Below are positions 52,582 to 61,290 of a stretch of DNA of 64,000 nucleotides, one piece after another. The position numbers and the translations under genes were made by a program. The stretch is taken from assembly GCF_900105245.1 (NCBI RefSeq), contig NZ_FNSZ01000001.1, positions 62,001 through 126,000 of the forward strand, given 5' to 3'. The notes under the pieces are model-generated. The model made no database searches and was not told where the DNA came from. It saw nothing but the letters and a program-made list of their open reading frames with translations. The number at the start of each line of letters is the position of its first letter. Position 1 is the first letter of the stretch. The stretch comes from Streptomyces sp. 1222.5. GTDB lineage: Bacteria; Actinomycetota; Actinomycetes; Streptomycetales; Streptomycetaceae.

Positions 52582-53994
52582 TCAAACCGATGACGGCTTC
52601 GGGCCCGGGATGTGAGGGCGAGCAGAGACGGCGAGGATCAAGTCCCGGAGCTTTTCGACATACAAGCACACGTTCTTGTAAGCGATGTCGGTGTCCGGAT
52701 AGCGGCAGGCGAGCCACAGCCCCTCATGCAGCCGGTTCACCCACGCGCACACCTGATCGCCGTACGACACACGGAGAAGTCCATATGCCTTCTGCTCGGC
52801 CCAGTTGACCGAGCCGGGAACGAGACGGGCATCCACGTAGGAAATGATCGAGTACATGTCGGGTGAGGTGGGGCGGAAGTCCTTGCCCAGCAGACGCAGA
52901 ACCCGGGCGAGCGGAATGCGCGCCAGTGACCGGTTGGCCTGCAGTTCGGCGCGGACCGAGGCGAGTGCACCGTCGAAGTCCCGTGCCGCCGGCACTTCGA
53001 TCGGGGCGCCGCCGACGTACCAGCCCACCGACTCCGACCATGCGGACTTCAGCCGGGTGTGGAACGGCACGACTGTGCGATAGACCGGTTGCCCGCCCAG
53101 CTCGTGGACGATCAGACTGGTCGCAGCCAGGATGCCCACCAAACTGCCGCCGTAGGGGCGGCAGTACGTCTCGAACGCGGCGGCTGCGTCCGCGTCGACG
53201 AGCGGCTCACGCACCAGCTTCTGGGCGGGCAGAACCCCACCGGGTTCGAGGCCCAGATCGACGGGGAACTCCGGCAGCCTTCCGTCGCACCGGCCGATGA
53301 ACTCCCGCCAGCGGCTGACGATCGTGTGGGTGTCGTCGATGGCGTCCGCGTTCGCCCGCTCCTGCTCGCAGAAGTCGACGTAACTGCCGACAGGTGTCCC
53401 GGCGACGGACCGTCCTGTCAGCCGTGCCGTGTACAGCTCGTGGATCTCGTCCGGGATGCGCTGCAGCGAGTAGGCATCGACGTTGGTGTGGTCGAAGGCC
53501 AGGTACACGCTGGTGCAGTTCTCGCGGACGACTGCGGCATAGATGAGGTTGGGCCAGCCGAGCGCGTCCGCCGCGGCGTCGAAACGGTCCTGCAGATACC
53601 GGATCAGCAACTCGGCGTCAGCGTAGTCACCGACCACCTCGCGGCGAAGAGTCACGTCGTCCTCGTCGAGAGTGAACCGCTGCATGTCGTCACCGGACCA
53701 CCTGAACCCGCTGCGCAGCGTCTCGTGGCGCAACGTCCAGTCGCGCAGCGCCTGTTCCAGCGCGTCGAGGTCGACCTGGCAGGGCAAGTCGAATGCCGCA
53801 CCGAGCCAGGTCGGCACGAACAGCCCGTCCTCGCGCACCGACCGCGCCGTCCTGATGTGCGACTCCTGGATGTAGGCCGGCGGCCGCGGATCCGGCGGTA
53901 GCACTGCTGCGGCCGCGATAGTCGCCGGGCTGAACGTCCACTCGACGAGCCGCCCGGGCCGGATGTCGCAGCGCTGAATGTCAGAAATTCGCAC
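52582..53994 (-). CDS. Stand-alone condensation-domain (PapA-like) acyltransferase
   Basis: A 470-residue soluble protein, GTG 53994 behind AAGGAGACGCCACT. It has the fold pattern of NRPS condensation domains and PapA acyltransferases: FVPTWLGAAFDLPCQVDLDA with LEQALRDWTLRHETLRSGF, the catalytic HxxxD in AFDHTNVDAYS (about 160-170; the first His of HHxxxDG is Asp), and ARIPLARVLRLLG later. No carrier or adenylation domain is nearby. It could acylate a small molecule or polyketide-like alcohol. Position next to the surface cluster may be coincidental. Confidence 0.8.
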   Translation of the reverse strand: MRISDIQRCDIRPGRLVEWTFSPATIAAAAVLPPDPRPPAYIQESHIRTARSVREDGLFVPTWLGAAFDLPCQVDLDALEQALRDWTLRHETLRSGFRWSGDDMQRFTLDEDDVTLRREVVGDYADAELLIRYLQDRFDAAADALGWPNLIYAAVVRENCTSVYLAFDHTNVDAYSLQRIPDEIHELYTARLTGRSVAGTPVGSYVDFCEQERANADAIDDTHTIVSRWREFIGRCDGRLPEFPVDLGLEPGGVLPAQKLVREPLVDADAAAAFETYCRPYGGSLVGILAATSLIVHELGGQPVYRTVVPFHTRLKSAWSESVGWYVGGAPIEVPAARDFDGALASVRAELQANRSLARIPLARVLRLLGKDFRPTSPDMYSIISYVDARLVPGSVNWAEQKAYGLLRVSYGDQVCAWVNRLHEGLWLACRYPDTDIAYKNVCLYVEKLRDLILAVSARPHIPGPKPSSV

Positions 53995-54658
53995 AGTGGC
54001 GTCTCCTTCGCAGGAGACACAGGCTTGATCAACATGAGGTTGCACGCGAGCGATTGCCTGCTGTGTCGTCAGCTTTTCAGCAGGACGGGTGACACCTCGA
54101 ACAATGGATCGGCCGCAAGCCGCATCAGGAAAGGCCCGCCCCTTAAGGGGACTTGACAGACAATACGAAGACAGAGTTCCCCGGAATCGTCAGCACCGAG
54201 GGAACTCTGCCCGCGCGTCGATTCCCGCACCGATCCTACGCACATTCGTAGATGCGGCACACGTCCTTCAGCTATTGCCGGCGTCACGTGCCACGGCGGC
54301 CACTTCTAGTGCCGGGCACGCCGCTCTGCAGCGACGGCCGACCTGTGAGCTGCGAGGCTCAGCGCAGGCGGTAGCCGGGGACGTTGCCGTACCGGGCCCT
54401 TAAAGGTCCACGAAAGAATGATGCGTTCACAAGGCGGTGGCGTTGACGGAAACGGCGCGGCCATCACACCGCCGAAGCAGTTCAGTTGGGGGTTGCGACA
54501 TGGGCGTTCCGGTGCCTCATGCGCCGCCCCTCCAGCAGGTTGCAGAACCTGTGGGTCGGCTCAGCGCGGTGAACGGACATGTCCAAGACGGCTGTCACTG
54601 CGTGATCACACCGGCCACATCGTGATCATTCCAACCGGTCGGTGGAGCCGTAACAGAC
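53995..54658. other. Gene-free interval
   Basis: About 660 bases with no gene I can support. Short frames here lack binding sites and known content. Confidence 0.4.
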
Positions 54659-54856
54659 TCAGGGCTTCGGGATGAAGGCGGGGTCGATGCCCATCCCGTC
54701 GATGCCCTCGCGCACGGCACGATCGAACCGCTTGACCTCTGCTACGAGAACCACCCAAGCCACGGGTGGGGTCCAGAAGTCCGGCGTGAAGACGGAACCG
54801 ACCCGCCAGCCCTCATCGGAGTGGACGATGCGGATCATCCCCTCCTGGGCCTGCAT
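54659..54856 (-). CDS. Small hypothetical protein, possibly a fragment
   Basis: A 65-residue frame (MQAQEGMIRIVHSDEGWRVG, then WTPPVAWVVLVAEVKRFDRA). Sequence looks protein-like, but ATG 54856 has no good site and an internal ATG has GGAGG only 2 nt away. It ends just outside an IS605-type left end, so it may be the remains of a longer gene. No family recognised. Confidence 0.35.
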   Translation of the reverse strand: MQAQEGMIRIVHSDEGWRVGSVFTPDFWTPPVAWVVLVAEVKRFDRAVREGIDGMGIDPAFIPKP

Positions 54857-55014
54857 CGAATCAAGCGCGAAGTCCTCATGACCGGCAGCCGGGCTCTACC
54901 GGCTTCATTCGCAGTGCGTCGGGCTTCAGCCCGGTGGTGAAGCGAATCTATAGCCCGCTCTGACCTTGGCCGTGGGCATGGAGCTGCACTGTTGGCCCGC
55001 GCCCACGACGGTGG

Positions 55015-55430
55015 TCACGCCGGGCGGTTCTGCTGCTCGATGTACTGCTTCACGATCGACAGCGGGCGCCTCCGACCGAGCCGGTGAAGTAGGAGCCGGA
55101 CCAGAGTCGCTGTGCCCGCCAGTAATGCTGTACGAGGTCGGTGAATTCCTGCCGAAGCCGTCGGGAGCTGACGCCCTTGAGGGAGTTGACCAGCTTCGAC
55201 AGGGTGACCTTCGGGGGGAAGCTCACCAGCAGATGTACGTGGTTGGCCTCGCCGTTGAACTCCTTCAGCTCGACCTCGAAGTCCTCGCAGACGGCCCGCA
55301 TGATTTCTTCACACCGGATCAGGTGTCGGTCGGAGAAGACCATGTGACGGTACTTCGTCACAAAAACCAAGTGCGCATGCAGCACGAACGCGCAGTGCCG
55401 ACCAGTTCTGATGGTGACATATTCAGCCAT
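55015..55430 (-). pseudogene. IS200-type tnpA, frameshifted before the catalytic tyrosine
   Basis: Y1 HUH transposase. ATG 55430 starts MAEYVTIRTGRHCAFVLHAH; the metal-binding HUH is in ANHVHLLVSFPPK. After SGSYFTGSVGG the frame runs into GARCRS and stops. The other frame continues RPLSIVKQYIEQQNRPA and stops at 55015, and holds the expected catalytic Tyr (QYIEQQ). A one-base indel near 55060 thus removes the active Tyr. Could also be a sequencing error. Confidence 0.8.
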
Positions 55431-55455
55431 AAACCAAGTATGTATGGTTATCGTT

Positions 55456-56667
55456 ATGCAGCTCAGGTACGGCTTCCGCCTGTACCCGAACGGTCCTCAG
55501 CGCGCAGCGCTGGCACGGACGTTCGGGTGCGCACGGGTGGTCTTCAACGACGCGCTTCGTGTTCGTGAGGACGCCCGCGTCGGTGGCCGTTCGTCACCTC
55601 CGCCGAGCTGGGCAAGCGGCTCACCGCCGCGAAGAAGACCCCCGAGCGGGCATGGCTCGCAGAGGTCTCCTCGGTCGTATTGCCACAGTCGCTGCGGGAC
55701 CTGGACACCGCCTATCGGAACTTTTTCGATGCTTTGAAGGGCAAGCGCCCCAAGATGGGGGCGCCCCGTTTCAAGAGCCGAAAGGACACCCGGCAGGCCG
55801 TACGGTTCACCGCCAATGCCCGCTGGTCGATCACGATCGGTGGTGACCTGCGCTTGCCGAAGATCGGCGATGTGGGTGAAGTGGTCCCGAGTGCTGCCCT
55901 CCACACCGTCCAAGGTGACGGTGATCAAGGACAGCGCGGGACGGTTCTTCGCGTCGTTCGTCGTAGAGACCGACCCGTCCGAAGTACTGCCTGCCACGAC
56001 CCCCGAGGCCGGAATTGACCTGGGACTCGGGCACTTCGCCGTCCTCTCGGACGGCACGAAGATCGACAGCCCCCGTTTCCTGCGCCGGGCCGAGAAGCGC
56101 CTCAAGCGCACGCAGCAGTCCCTGAGCCGTAAGACAAAGGGATCGAAGAACAGGGAGAAGGCCCGGCACAAGGTCGCCCGTGCTCACGCACGGGTCGCCG
56201 ACGCACGGCGCGAGTTCCACCACCAGCTCTCCACCAAGCTGATCCGCGAAAACCAAGCCATCGCGGTGGAAGACCTGGCGGTCAAGGGACTCGCCCGCAC
56301 ACGCCTGGCCAAGTCCGTGCACGACGCCGGATGGTCGACGTTCACGGCCATGCTCGAATACAAAGCCGCACGGTACGGGCGCACCTTCGTGCGCCTCGGC
56401 CGGTTCGAGCCGACCTCTCAGGTCTGCTCGGCCTGCGGGATCAAGGACGGACCCAAACCCTTGCACGTCCGCGTGTGGACGTGCAAAGAGTGCAGGACCG
56501 TACTGGACCGGGACATCAACGCGGCGGTCAACGTCGCAAAGGCGGCCGGACTGGCCGTGACAGCCCGTGGAGCGCAGGTAAGACCGGTACCCGTACCGGC
56601 ACAGCGCGTTGAAGCAGGAACCCACCGAGACGGTCAGACGACCGTGGTAGGAATCCCCGCCCTTTAG
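55456..56667 (+). pseudogene. tnpB with two frameshifts
   Basis: RNA-guided nuclease family TnpB. ATG 55456 starts MQLRYGFRLYPNGPQRAALA. Frame changes near 55600 and near 55890 break the gene; pieces join as LTAAKKTPERAWLAEVSSVV and SKVTVIKDSAGRFFASFVVE. All RuvC residues are present (GIDLGLGHFAVL; AIAVEDLAVKGL; DRDINAAVNV) with the CxxC zinc finger (VCSACG, WTCKEC). The stop codon lies inside the right-end hairpin, as in the family. If the frameshifts are errors, it would be intact. Confidence 0.8.
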
Positions 56668-56767
56668 GGCGGCGGAGCGGAAGTCAATCATCAGGGCTCT
56701 GCGGACAACAGACTGCTGTTCCCTTCACCTTCAAGGCTGAGCCACGTCATCCCGTGACGCCCGGGAA

Positions 56768-56840
56768 GCAACGTCGTTAAAGCAATGCGTTCCCATGATC
56801 CGGGCCCCGGGAAGTCCTCGCACAGTCTTCCCGGGGTTCG
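56768..56840. repeat. Stem-loop element, copy 2
   Basis: GCAACGTCGTTAAAGCAATG, then CGTTCCC and a hairpin CCCCGGGAAG / CTTCCCGGGG. Same order of parts as 46658-46730. It lies 80 nt beyond the IS605-type right end. Confidence 0.55.
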
Positions 56841-57248
56841 CGGTCGGCCGCCCTGGTACATGGACCAGGATCTGCGGCCGGCTGACTGGGCGGGCAGTCG
56901 TGCGGAGCGGCCACGTGGGCGCGCCGACCGGGTTTCGAGTACGTCCCCGGTACGGGCAGGATGCCGGCGCAGGTGCCGGCACCCGGGACACGCTCCAAGG
57001 TGTCGGCGCCCGCTCGTCCGGCCGTGGAGGCCTGGCCGTCCCCGCGTGTCGGCCGAACCATCACGGGGGCGTGACTGCGTTTTCTGGCCGAAGCCGTCGA
57101 AGCGCTGCCCTGGTCAGGGCAGCGCTTCAGCATGGCGCTCATGGGGCGAGGGCTCAGTTGCTGACTTCCGCCGATCGGAGCCCGCTTCTCGCTTCACCGA
57201 GGCTCACTGGTCCCTCAGCTTCGCGGCCCAGGCAGCGCTGCTCCTCAA
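56841..57248. other. Gene-free interval
   Basis: 408 bases with no supported gene. Confidence 0.4.
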
Positions 57249-57449
57249 TCATTCAGTTGGCAGCAGGTGGAGGAGGGTGTCCGGGAGCGAAACAGGGCCT
57301 GCCTGGAGGAGGTTTCCCAAGGGGTTCGGTTCGACGCCTGTGCCGCGGGCCGCTGCGTGGTGCACTCGCGTCTGCGCCTGCACGGGGCAGGCGGACAGCA
57401 TCATGCCGGCCGACGCGGCAAGAACCGCGGTCGCAATCATCTTTTTCAT
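57249..57449 (-). CDS. Small secreted protein or lipoprotein
   Basis: A 66-residue frame from ATG 57449. MKKMIATAVLAASAGMMLSA followed by Cys is a signal peptide with a lipobox-like LSAC; alternatively cleavage is after PVQA. The mature part TRVHHAAARGTGVEPNPLGN and LLHLLPTE is short. The binding site is weak. Short exported peptides of this kind are common in Streptomyces; function unknown. Confidence 0.45.
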   Translation of the reverse strand: MKKMIATAVLAASAGMMLSACPVQAQTRVHHAAARGTGVEPNPLGNLLQAGPVSLPDTLLHLLPTE

Positions 57450-57694
57450 GGCTTGATCAACGAGGCTTGAGGCGATCGGTTCGCCAGACGAAGATCACGG
57501 CACGAACTCCTCACCCATTGAGACGGTGCGCAGGCGGATGCGCGGTGCGAGCTCCGCAGGGGCGGGGTTCTCAGCGGGGACCCGGGGTGCCGTGCCCGCG
57601 TCGTCCGCCCTGATGGCCCTCGAGCGGCCCGTCGCCCGACTGGCCGCTCCCGTTATGCAACGCTCTGGCGTCGGGACTGTTGCATTAGATTCCC

Positions 57695-57710
57695 AATCGT
57701 TGCAACGATT
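57695..57710. promoter_or_regulatory. 16-bp perfect palindrome, candidate operator
   Basis: AATCGTTGCAACGATT lies about 135 nt before the DUF4097 gene, in the otherwise empty stretch 57450-57845. Nearby half sites TGTTGCAT and ATGCAACG repeat its core. Suits a TetR- or LacI-type dimer; no regulator gene is adjacent. Confidence 0.5.
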
Positions 57711-57845
57711 TCCCTGCATCACCCTGCGAATAAAGGGATTTGAGGCAACAAGGAAGTTGCCCGCTAGGTGAATGCAACGTAGCGTTTCCGGTGTCAGAAA
57801 CGGCGGGCCGCAGGAGCCCGCACCTGAAGACCGAGGAGTCTCGCC

Positions 57846-58517
57846 ATGCCGAAGTTCGCCACCCCCGCCCCCGTGACCGCCCACCTCGACATCCCCGCCG
57901 GACGCATCCAGCTCATCGCCGCCGACCGCGCCGACACCACCGTCGAGATCCTGCCCGCCGACCCCTCCAAGGGCCGCGACGTGAAGGCCGCCGAGCGGAT
58001 CGACGTCAGCTACGACGCCGGCGTCCTGCGCATCACCGCCCGCGAGCCCGCACACCGCGTCCTCGGCAACCCCGGATCCGTCGAGGTCACCGTCCAACTC
58101 CCCGCCGGCTCCCACCTCCACGCCACCGCCGCCCTCGCCGAACTCCGCGGCGTCGGACGCCTCGGCCACGTCACCCTCGACGCCGCACAGGCCACCGTCA
58201 AACTCGACGAGACCGACGAAGCCCGCCTCACCCTCAAGGCCGGCGACATCACCCTCGGCCGCCTGGCCGGCCCCGCCGACATCAGCACCCAGAAAGGCGA
58301 CCTGACCGTCACCGAGGCCCACCGCGGCACCCTCACCCTGCGCACCCAGCACGGCCGGATCTGCGTCGGCGCCGCCCGCGGCACCTCCGCCACCCTCGAC
58401 GCAGGCACCGCCTACGGCCGCATCCACAACGCACTCGCCAACACCGACGGCGCCACCGCCGGCCTCACCATCCACGCGTCCACCGGCTACGGCGACATCG
58501 ACGCCCGCAGCCTGTGA
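57846..58517 (+). CDS. DUF4097 beta-strand-repeat protein
   Basis: A 223-residue soluble beta-helical protein, ATG behind GAGGAGTCTCGCC. MPKFATPAPVTAHLDIPAGR with IQLIAADRADTTVEILPADP is the usual opening; later strands repeat (GSVEVTVQLPAGSHLHATAA, GDLTVTEAHRGTLTLRTQHG, STGYGDIDAR). No signal peptide. In Streptomyces this protein is commonly encoded before an ABC transporter ATPase. Here only the first few codons of such a gene follow. Function unknown. Confidence 0.9.
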   Translation: MPKFATPAPVTAHLDIPAGRIQLIAADRADTTVEILPADPSKGRDVKAAERIDVSYDAGVLRITAREPAHRVLGNPGSVEVTVQLPAGSHLHATAALAELRGVGRLGHVTLDAAQATVKLDETDEARLTLKAGDITLGRLAGPADISTQKGDLTVTEAHRGTLTLRTQHGRICVGAARGTSATLDAGTAYGRIHNALANTDGATAGLTIHASTGYGDIDARSL

Positions 58518-58528
58518 GGGAGCGCCGC

Positions 58529-58612
58529 ATGACCAAGCCCGTCCTGTGCGCAACCAGGTCCCACAGCCCCGAACGGTCGAGGTTCGGGCCGCGCGTGCCG
58601 GGACGGGGCTAA
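58529..58612 (+). pseudogene. Cut-off start of an ABC-transporter ATPase gene
   Basis: ATG 58529 with GGGAG upstream, 11 nt after the DUF4097 gene. It reads MTKPVLCATRSHSPERSRFG and stops at 58612. The opening MTKPVL-x-A-T resembles the start of drug-exporter ATPases (MTxPVLSATGLxKSFG) that usually follow DUF4097 genes; similarity ends after about nine codons. Probably a deletion junction near 58555. Could instead be a chance short frame. Confidence 0.4.
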
Positions 58613-58966
58613 GGGCCGCCCCAGGCCCCCCGATCGGTGACCCGGCCCCCACTCCCGTCACGGGCGGTCCTGCACAAGGTCAGCAGGGTGACGCGGTCAG
58701 CAACACTGTGTCGCCCGCCGCGGGTGGCCAGGTCACAACGTTGCGATGGTTCAGGTTCAGGCGCGCCGGTCCGGTTTCAGCGCGGTGGTCGCTGTGGAGG
58801 TGTTGTTGCCCGAGCCTTCGCGAGGAAGCCGACCAGTGCACCGCCCTCCCCAGCGGCGCTCTTCCCCCAGCGGAGGCCGGCGGCTGACGACGCCCGGAAC
58901 GACATCAAGGACACGCCGCCGCCGTTCCTGCGTGATGAGGGCAGGCCCGCTTCGTAGCATGAGCCG
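58613..58966. other. Gene-free interval after the junction
   Basis: 354 bases with no supported gene. Confidence 0.4.
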
Positions 58967-60154
58967 ATGATCACGTCCGATGAGCAGGGCCCCCAGCGGC
59001 GCGGGCGGCGAAAGACGGGGCGCCACCGCCACCGGCTCAGGCTCACCCTCGGCCTGGTCGGGATCGGCGTGATCGCTGCAGGGTTCGTCTTCCGCGACGG
59101 CTTTTCGCAGCCGGCCCCCCTCGGCTTTGCCGGCACTCCACCGCCGACGGCCCGGAGCACGGCCTCCCCGGTCCCGGCGGCGGCGCCTCCGGCACCGCGT
59201 CCCACCGGCGACGTGCGGATCGCCGCCGTGGGGGACGTCGTGATGGGCACGCTGCCCGACGATCTGCCGCCGGACGACGGCGCCTCGTTCTTCGACCCGG
59301 TCGAGGACCTGCTCGCCGGCGATGTGGTGCTGGGGAACCTGGAGGGCACCCTCACCACCGGCGGGACCAGCAAGTGCGACGGCGACAGCCCGCATTGCTT
59401 CGCCTTCAACGCCCCGCCGTCCTACGGCCGCTGGTTCAAGAAGGCCGGCTTCACCGTGATGAACCTGGCCAACAACCACATCGACGACTTCGGGGCGGAA
59501 GGGCGGCGCCAGACGTTCGCCGCGCTGCGCGCCGCGGACCTGCCGTTCACCGGCCGGGCGGGACAGATCACCCTCCAGCGGGTGCACGGCCTCCGCGTCG
59601 CGGTGCTCGGGTTCGCCCCCGATGAGGGGTCCGCCGACCTCACGGACATCCCCGCCGCGAAGCGGCTGACCGCCCGCGCCGCGGCGATGGCGGACCTCGT
59701 CGTCGTCACCATGCACGCCGGCGCCGAGGGCGCGGACCACACCCATGTCGAGCCGGGCACCGAGTACTTCCTCGGCGAGGACCGCGGCGACGCCCACCGC
59801 TTCAGCCGCGCGGTGATCGACGCCGGCGCCGACCTCGTGGTGGGCAGCGGCCCGCACGTCATGCGCGGGATGGAGTTCTACAAGGGCCGGCTGATCGCCT
59901 ACAGCCTGGGCAACTTCGCCGGCTACAAGGTGTTCGGCCTCGACGGCATCCTCTCCACCAGCGGCGTCCTGCAGGTCACCCTCCACGCCGACGGCACCTA
60001 CGCCTCCGGACGCCTGCATCCGACCGAACTCGTGCCGCCGGGCACGCCGGAGCCGGGCGGCGACGCGATCGACCTCGTCGCCGGCCTGTCGGAGGAGGAC
60101 TTCGGCCCGCACGCCGCCCGTATCGCCGACGACGGAACGATCCGGCGCCCCTAG
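58967..60154 (+). CDS. CapA family protein
   Basis: A 395-residue membrane-anchored protein. A basic N-terminus precedes one helix (about 25-43, LRLTLGLVGIGVIAAGFVF), then a Pro/Ala linker and the CapA/PgsA metallophosphatase-like domain: RIAAVGDVVMGT, VVLGNLEGTLT, FTVMNLANNHIDDFG, VVVTMHAGAE, LVVGSGPHVMRGMEFYKGRL and IAYSLGNFAGY. These His/Asp/Asn motifs fit a metal site. Family members are tied to poly-gamma-glutamate synthesis in Bacillus, but in Streptomyces the substrate is unknown and no capB/capC is here. Confidence 0.9.
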   Translation: MITSDEQGPQRRGRRKTGRHRHRLRLTLGLVGIGVIAAGFVFRDGFSQPAPLGFAGTPPPTARSTASPVPAAAPPAPRPTGDVRIAAVGDVVMGTLPDDLPPDDGASFFDPVEDLLAGDVVLGNLEGTLTTGGTSKCDGDSPHCFAFNAPPSYGRWFKKAGFTVMNLANNHIDDFGAEGRRQTFAALRAADLPFTGRAGQITLQRVHGLRVAVLGFAPDEGSADLTDIPAAKRLTARAAAMADLVVVTMHAGAEGADHTHVEPGTEYFLGEDRGDAHRFSRAVIDAGADLVVGSGPHVMRGMEFYKGRLIAYSLGNFAGYKVFGLDGILSTSGVLQVTLHADGTYASGRLHPTELVPPGTPEPGGDAIDLVAGLSEEDFGPHAARIADDGTIRRP

Positions 60155-60234
60155 CCCGCGCACCTGTCGGGGTGCCGGTCCAAGAGCGCCCGGTCCAGGA
60201 GCGCGCCCGGTTCCACTCTCCCATTTAGATTGTG

Positions 60235-60249
60235 CACAATTTAATTGTG
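60235..60249. promoter_or_regulatory. Palindromic MarR/OhrR-type operator
   Basis: CACAATT-T-AATTGTG, a perfect 15-bp palindrome overlapping a second one (ATTGTGCACAAT, 60229-60240). It resembles operators of organic-peroxide-sensing MarR/OhrR regulators. It lies about 170 nt before the alpha/beta hydrolase gene. Confidence 0.6.
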
Positions 60250-60417
60250 TGCTTTGATTCGGGTCGGGGCACCCCGGACCTTCCCCAGCAGGGAGGACGG
60301 ACGCGCGCCGGAGAGCGAGCGATCCCTTCGCCCTCCCCCGCGCCTGTCCCAGGTGCTCGACGCGCCCGCCGCCGACCGCGGTGCGGCGCTCCCGACTCAC
60401 AGGAACCGGAACACGCC

Positions 60418-61245
60418 ATGAACTCCCCCAAGAGGCTGCTCGCGCTGTCCGCACTGGCGACCGCGGCGGTCGTCGCCGGCACCGCCCCGACCGTCGCGAC
60501 GGCGGCGCCGCGGCACGAGGACGAGCCGGCCAGGCCGACCGTCGTGCTGGTGCACGGTGCCTTCGCCGACGGGTCGAGCTGGAACAAGGTGACCCGGCGC
60601 CTCCAGGCCGCGGGCTACCGGGTCGTCGTCCCCGCCAACCCGCTGCGCGGCCTCGAGAGCGACTCCGCCTACCTCTCGAACGTGCTCAAGAACGTGCCCG
60701 GCCCCGTCGTCCTGGTCGGCCACTCCTACGGCGGCGAGGTCATCACCGACGCGGCCGCCGAAAACCCGCAGGTCAAGGCACTCGTCTACATCGCCGCCAT
60801 CGCCCCGGAGAAGGGCGAGAGCGCCAACGACATCCTGGGGGCCTATCCCGGCAGCGAGCTGCCCGGCGCCCTCAACCCCCTGCCCTACCCCCGCCCCGGC
60901 GGCAGCACCGGCACCGACCTGTACGTCAAGCCCGACAAGTTCCGCGCCGTCTTCGCCGCGGACGTCCCCCCCGCCGAGGCCCGCGCGATGGCCGCGGCGC
61001 AGCGCCCCATCGACGCCTCCGCGCTCGACGCCCGCAGCGAGCACGCCGCCTGGCACACCCTGCCCTCCTGGTACGCCGTCGCCCGCAACGACCGTACGAT
61101 CCCTCCCGCCGCCGAGCGCCACATGGCCGAGCGGGCCGGGGCGCACATCACCGAGGTCGACTCCTCCCACGCCATGGCCGTCTCCCACCCCGGCGCCGTC
61201 ACCCGCGTGATCGAGCAGGCCGCCCGGGCGACCGCCTCGCCGTGA
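60418..61245 (+). CDS. Secreted alpha/beta hydrolase
   Basis: A 275-residue exported hydrolase, ATG 60418; the frame is open upstream but the signal peptide (LLALSALATAAVVAGTAPTV) supports this start. TVVLVHGAFADGSSWNKVTR holds the oxyanion HG, VVLVGHSYGGEVITDAA the nucleophile Ser (GHSYGG), and a C-terminal VDSSHAMAVSHPG the catalytic His. The pattern fits the small esterase-type hydrolases (PF12697-like). Substrate unknown. The palindromic site upstream suggests repression by a MarR-type regulator responding to oxidants or phenolics. Confidence 0.9.
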   Translation: MNSPKRLLALSALATAAVVAGTAPTVATAAPRHEDEPARPTVVLVHGAFADGSSWNKVTRRLQAAGYRVVVPANPLRGLESDSAYLSNVLKNVPGPVVLVGHSYGGEVITDAAAENPQVKALVYIAAIAPEKGESANDILGAYPGSELPGALNPLPYPRPGGSTGTDLYVKPDKFRAVFAADVPPAEARAMAAAQRPIDASALDARSEHAAWHTLPSWYAVARNDRTIPPAAERHMAERAGAHITEVDSSHAMAVSHPGAVTRVIEQAARATASP

Positions 61246-61290
61246 CGACACCTCGCCTCCCGGCGCGGGCCTTGAGGATCGGCCGCCGGC

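Larger units (their letters stand above)
54905..56688. mobile_element. IS200/IS605-family element (tnpA and tnpB divergent)
   Basis: Left-end hairpin at 54920-54933 (CGGGC-TTCA-GCCCG), tnpA on minus, tnpB on plus, right-end hairpin at 56657-56672 (CCGCCC-TTTA-GGGCGG) followed by AGCGGAAGTCAATC. Order and divergent genes fit IS605-type elements, which move by single-strand HUH transposition without inverted repeats. Exact cleavage points are not determined. Both genes are frameshifted. Confidence 0.75.
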
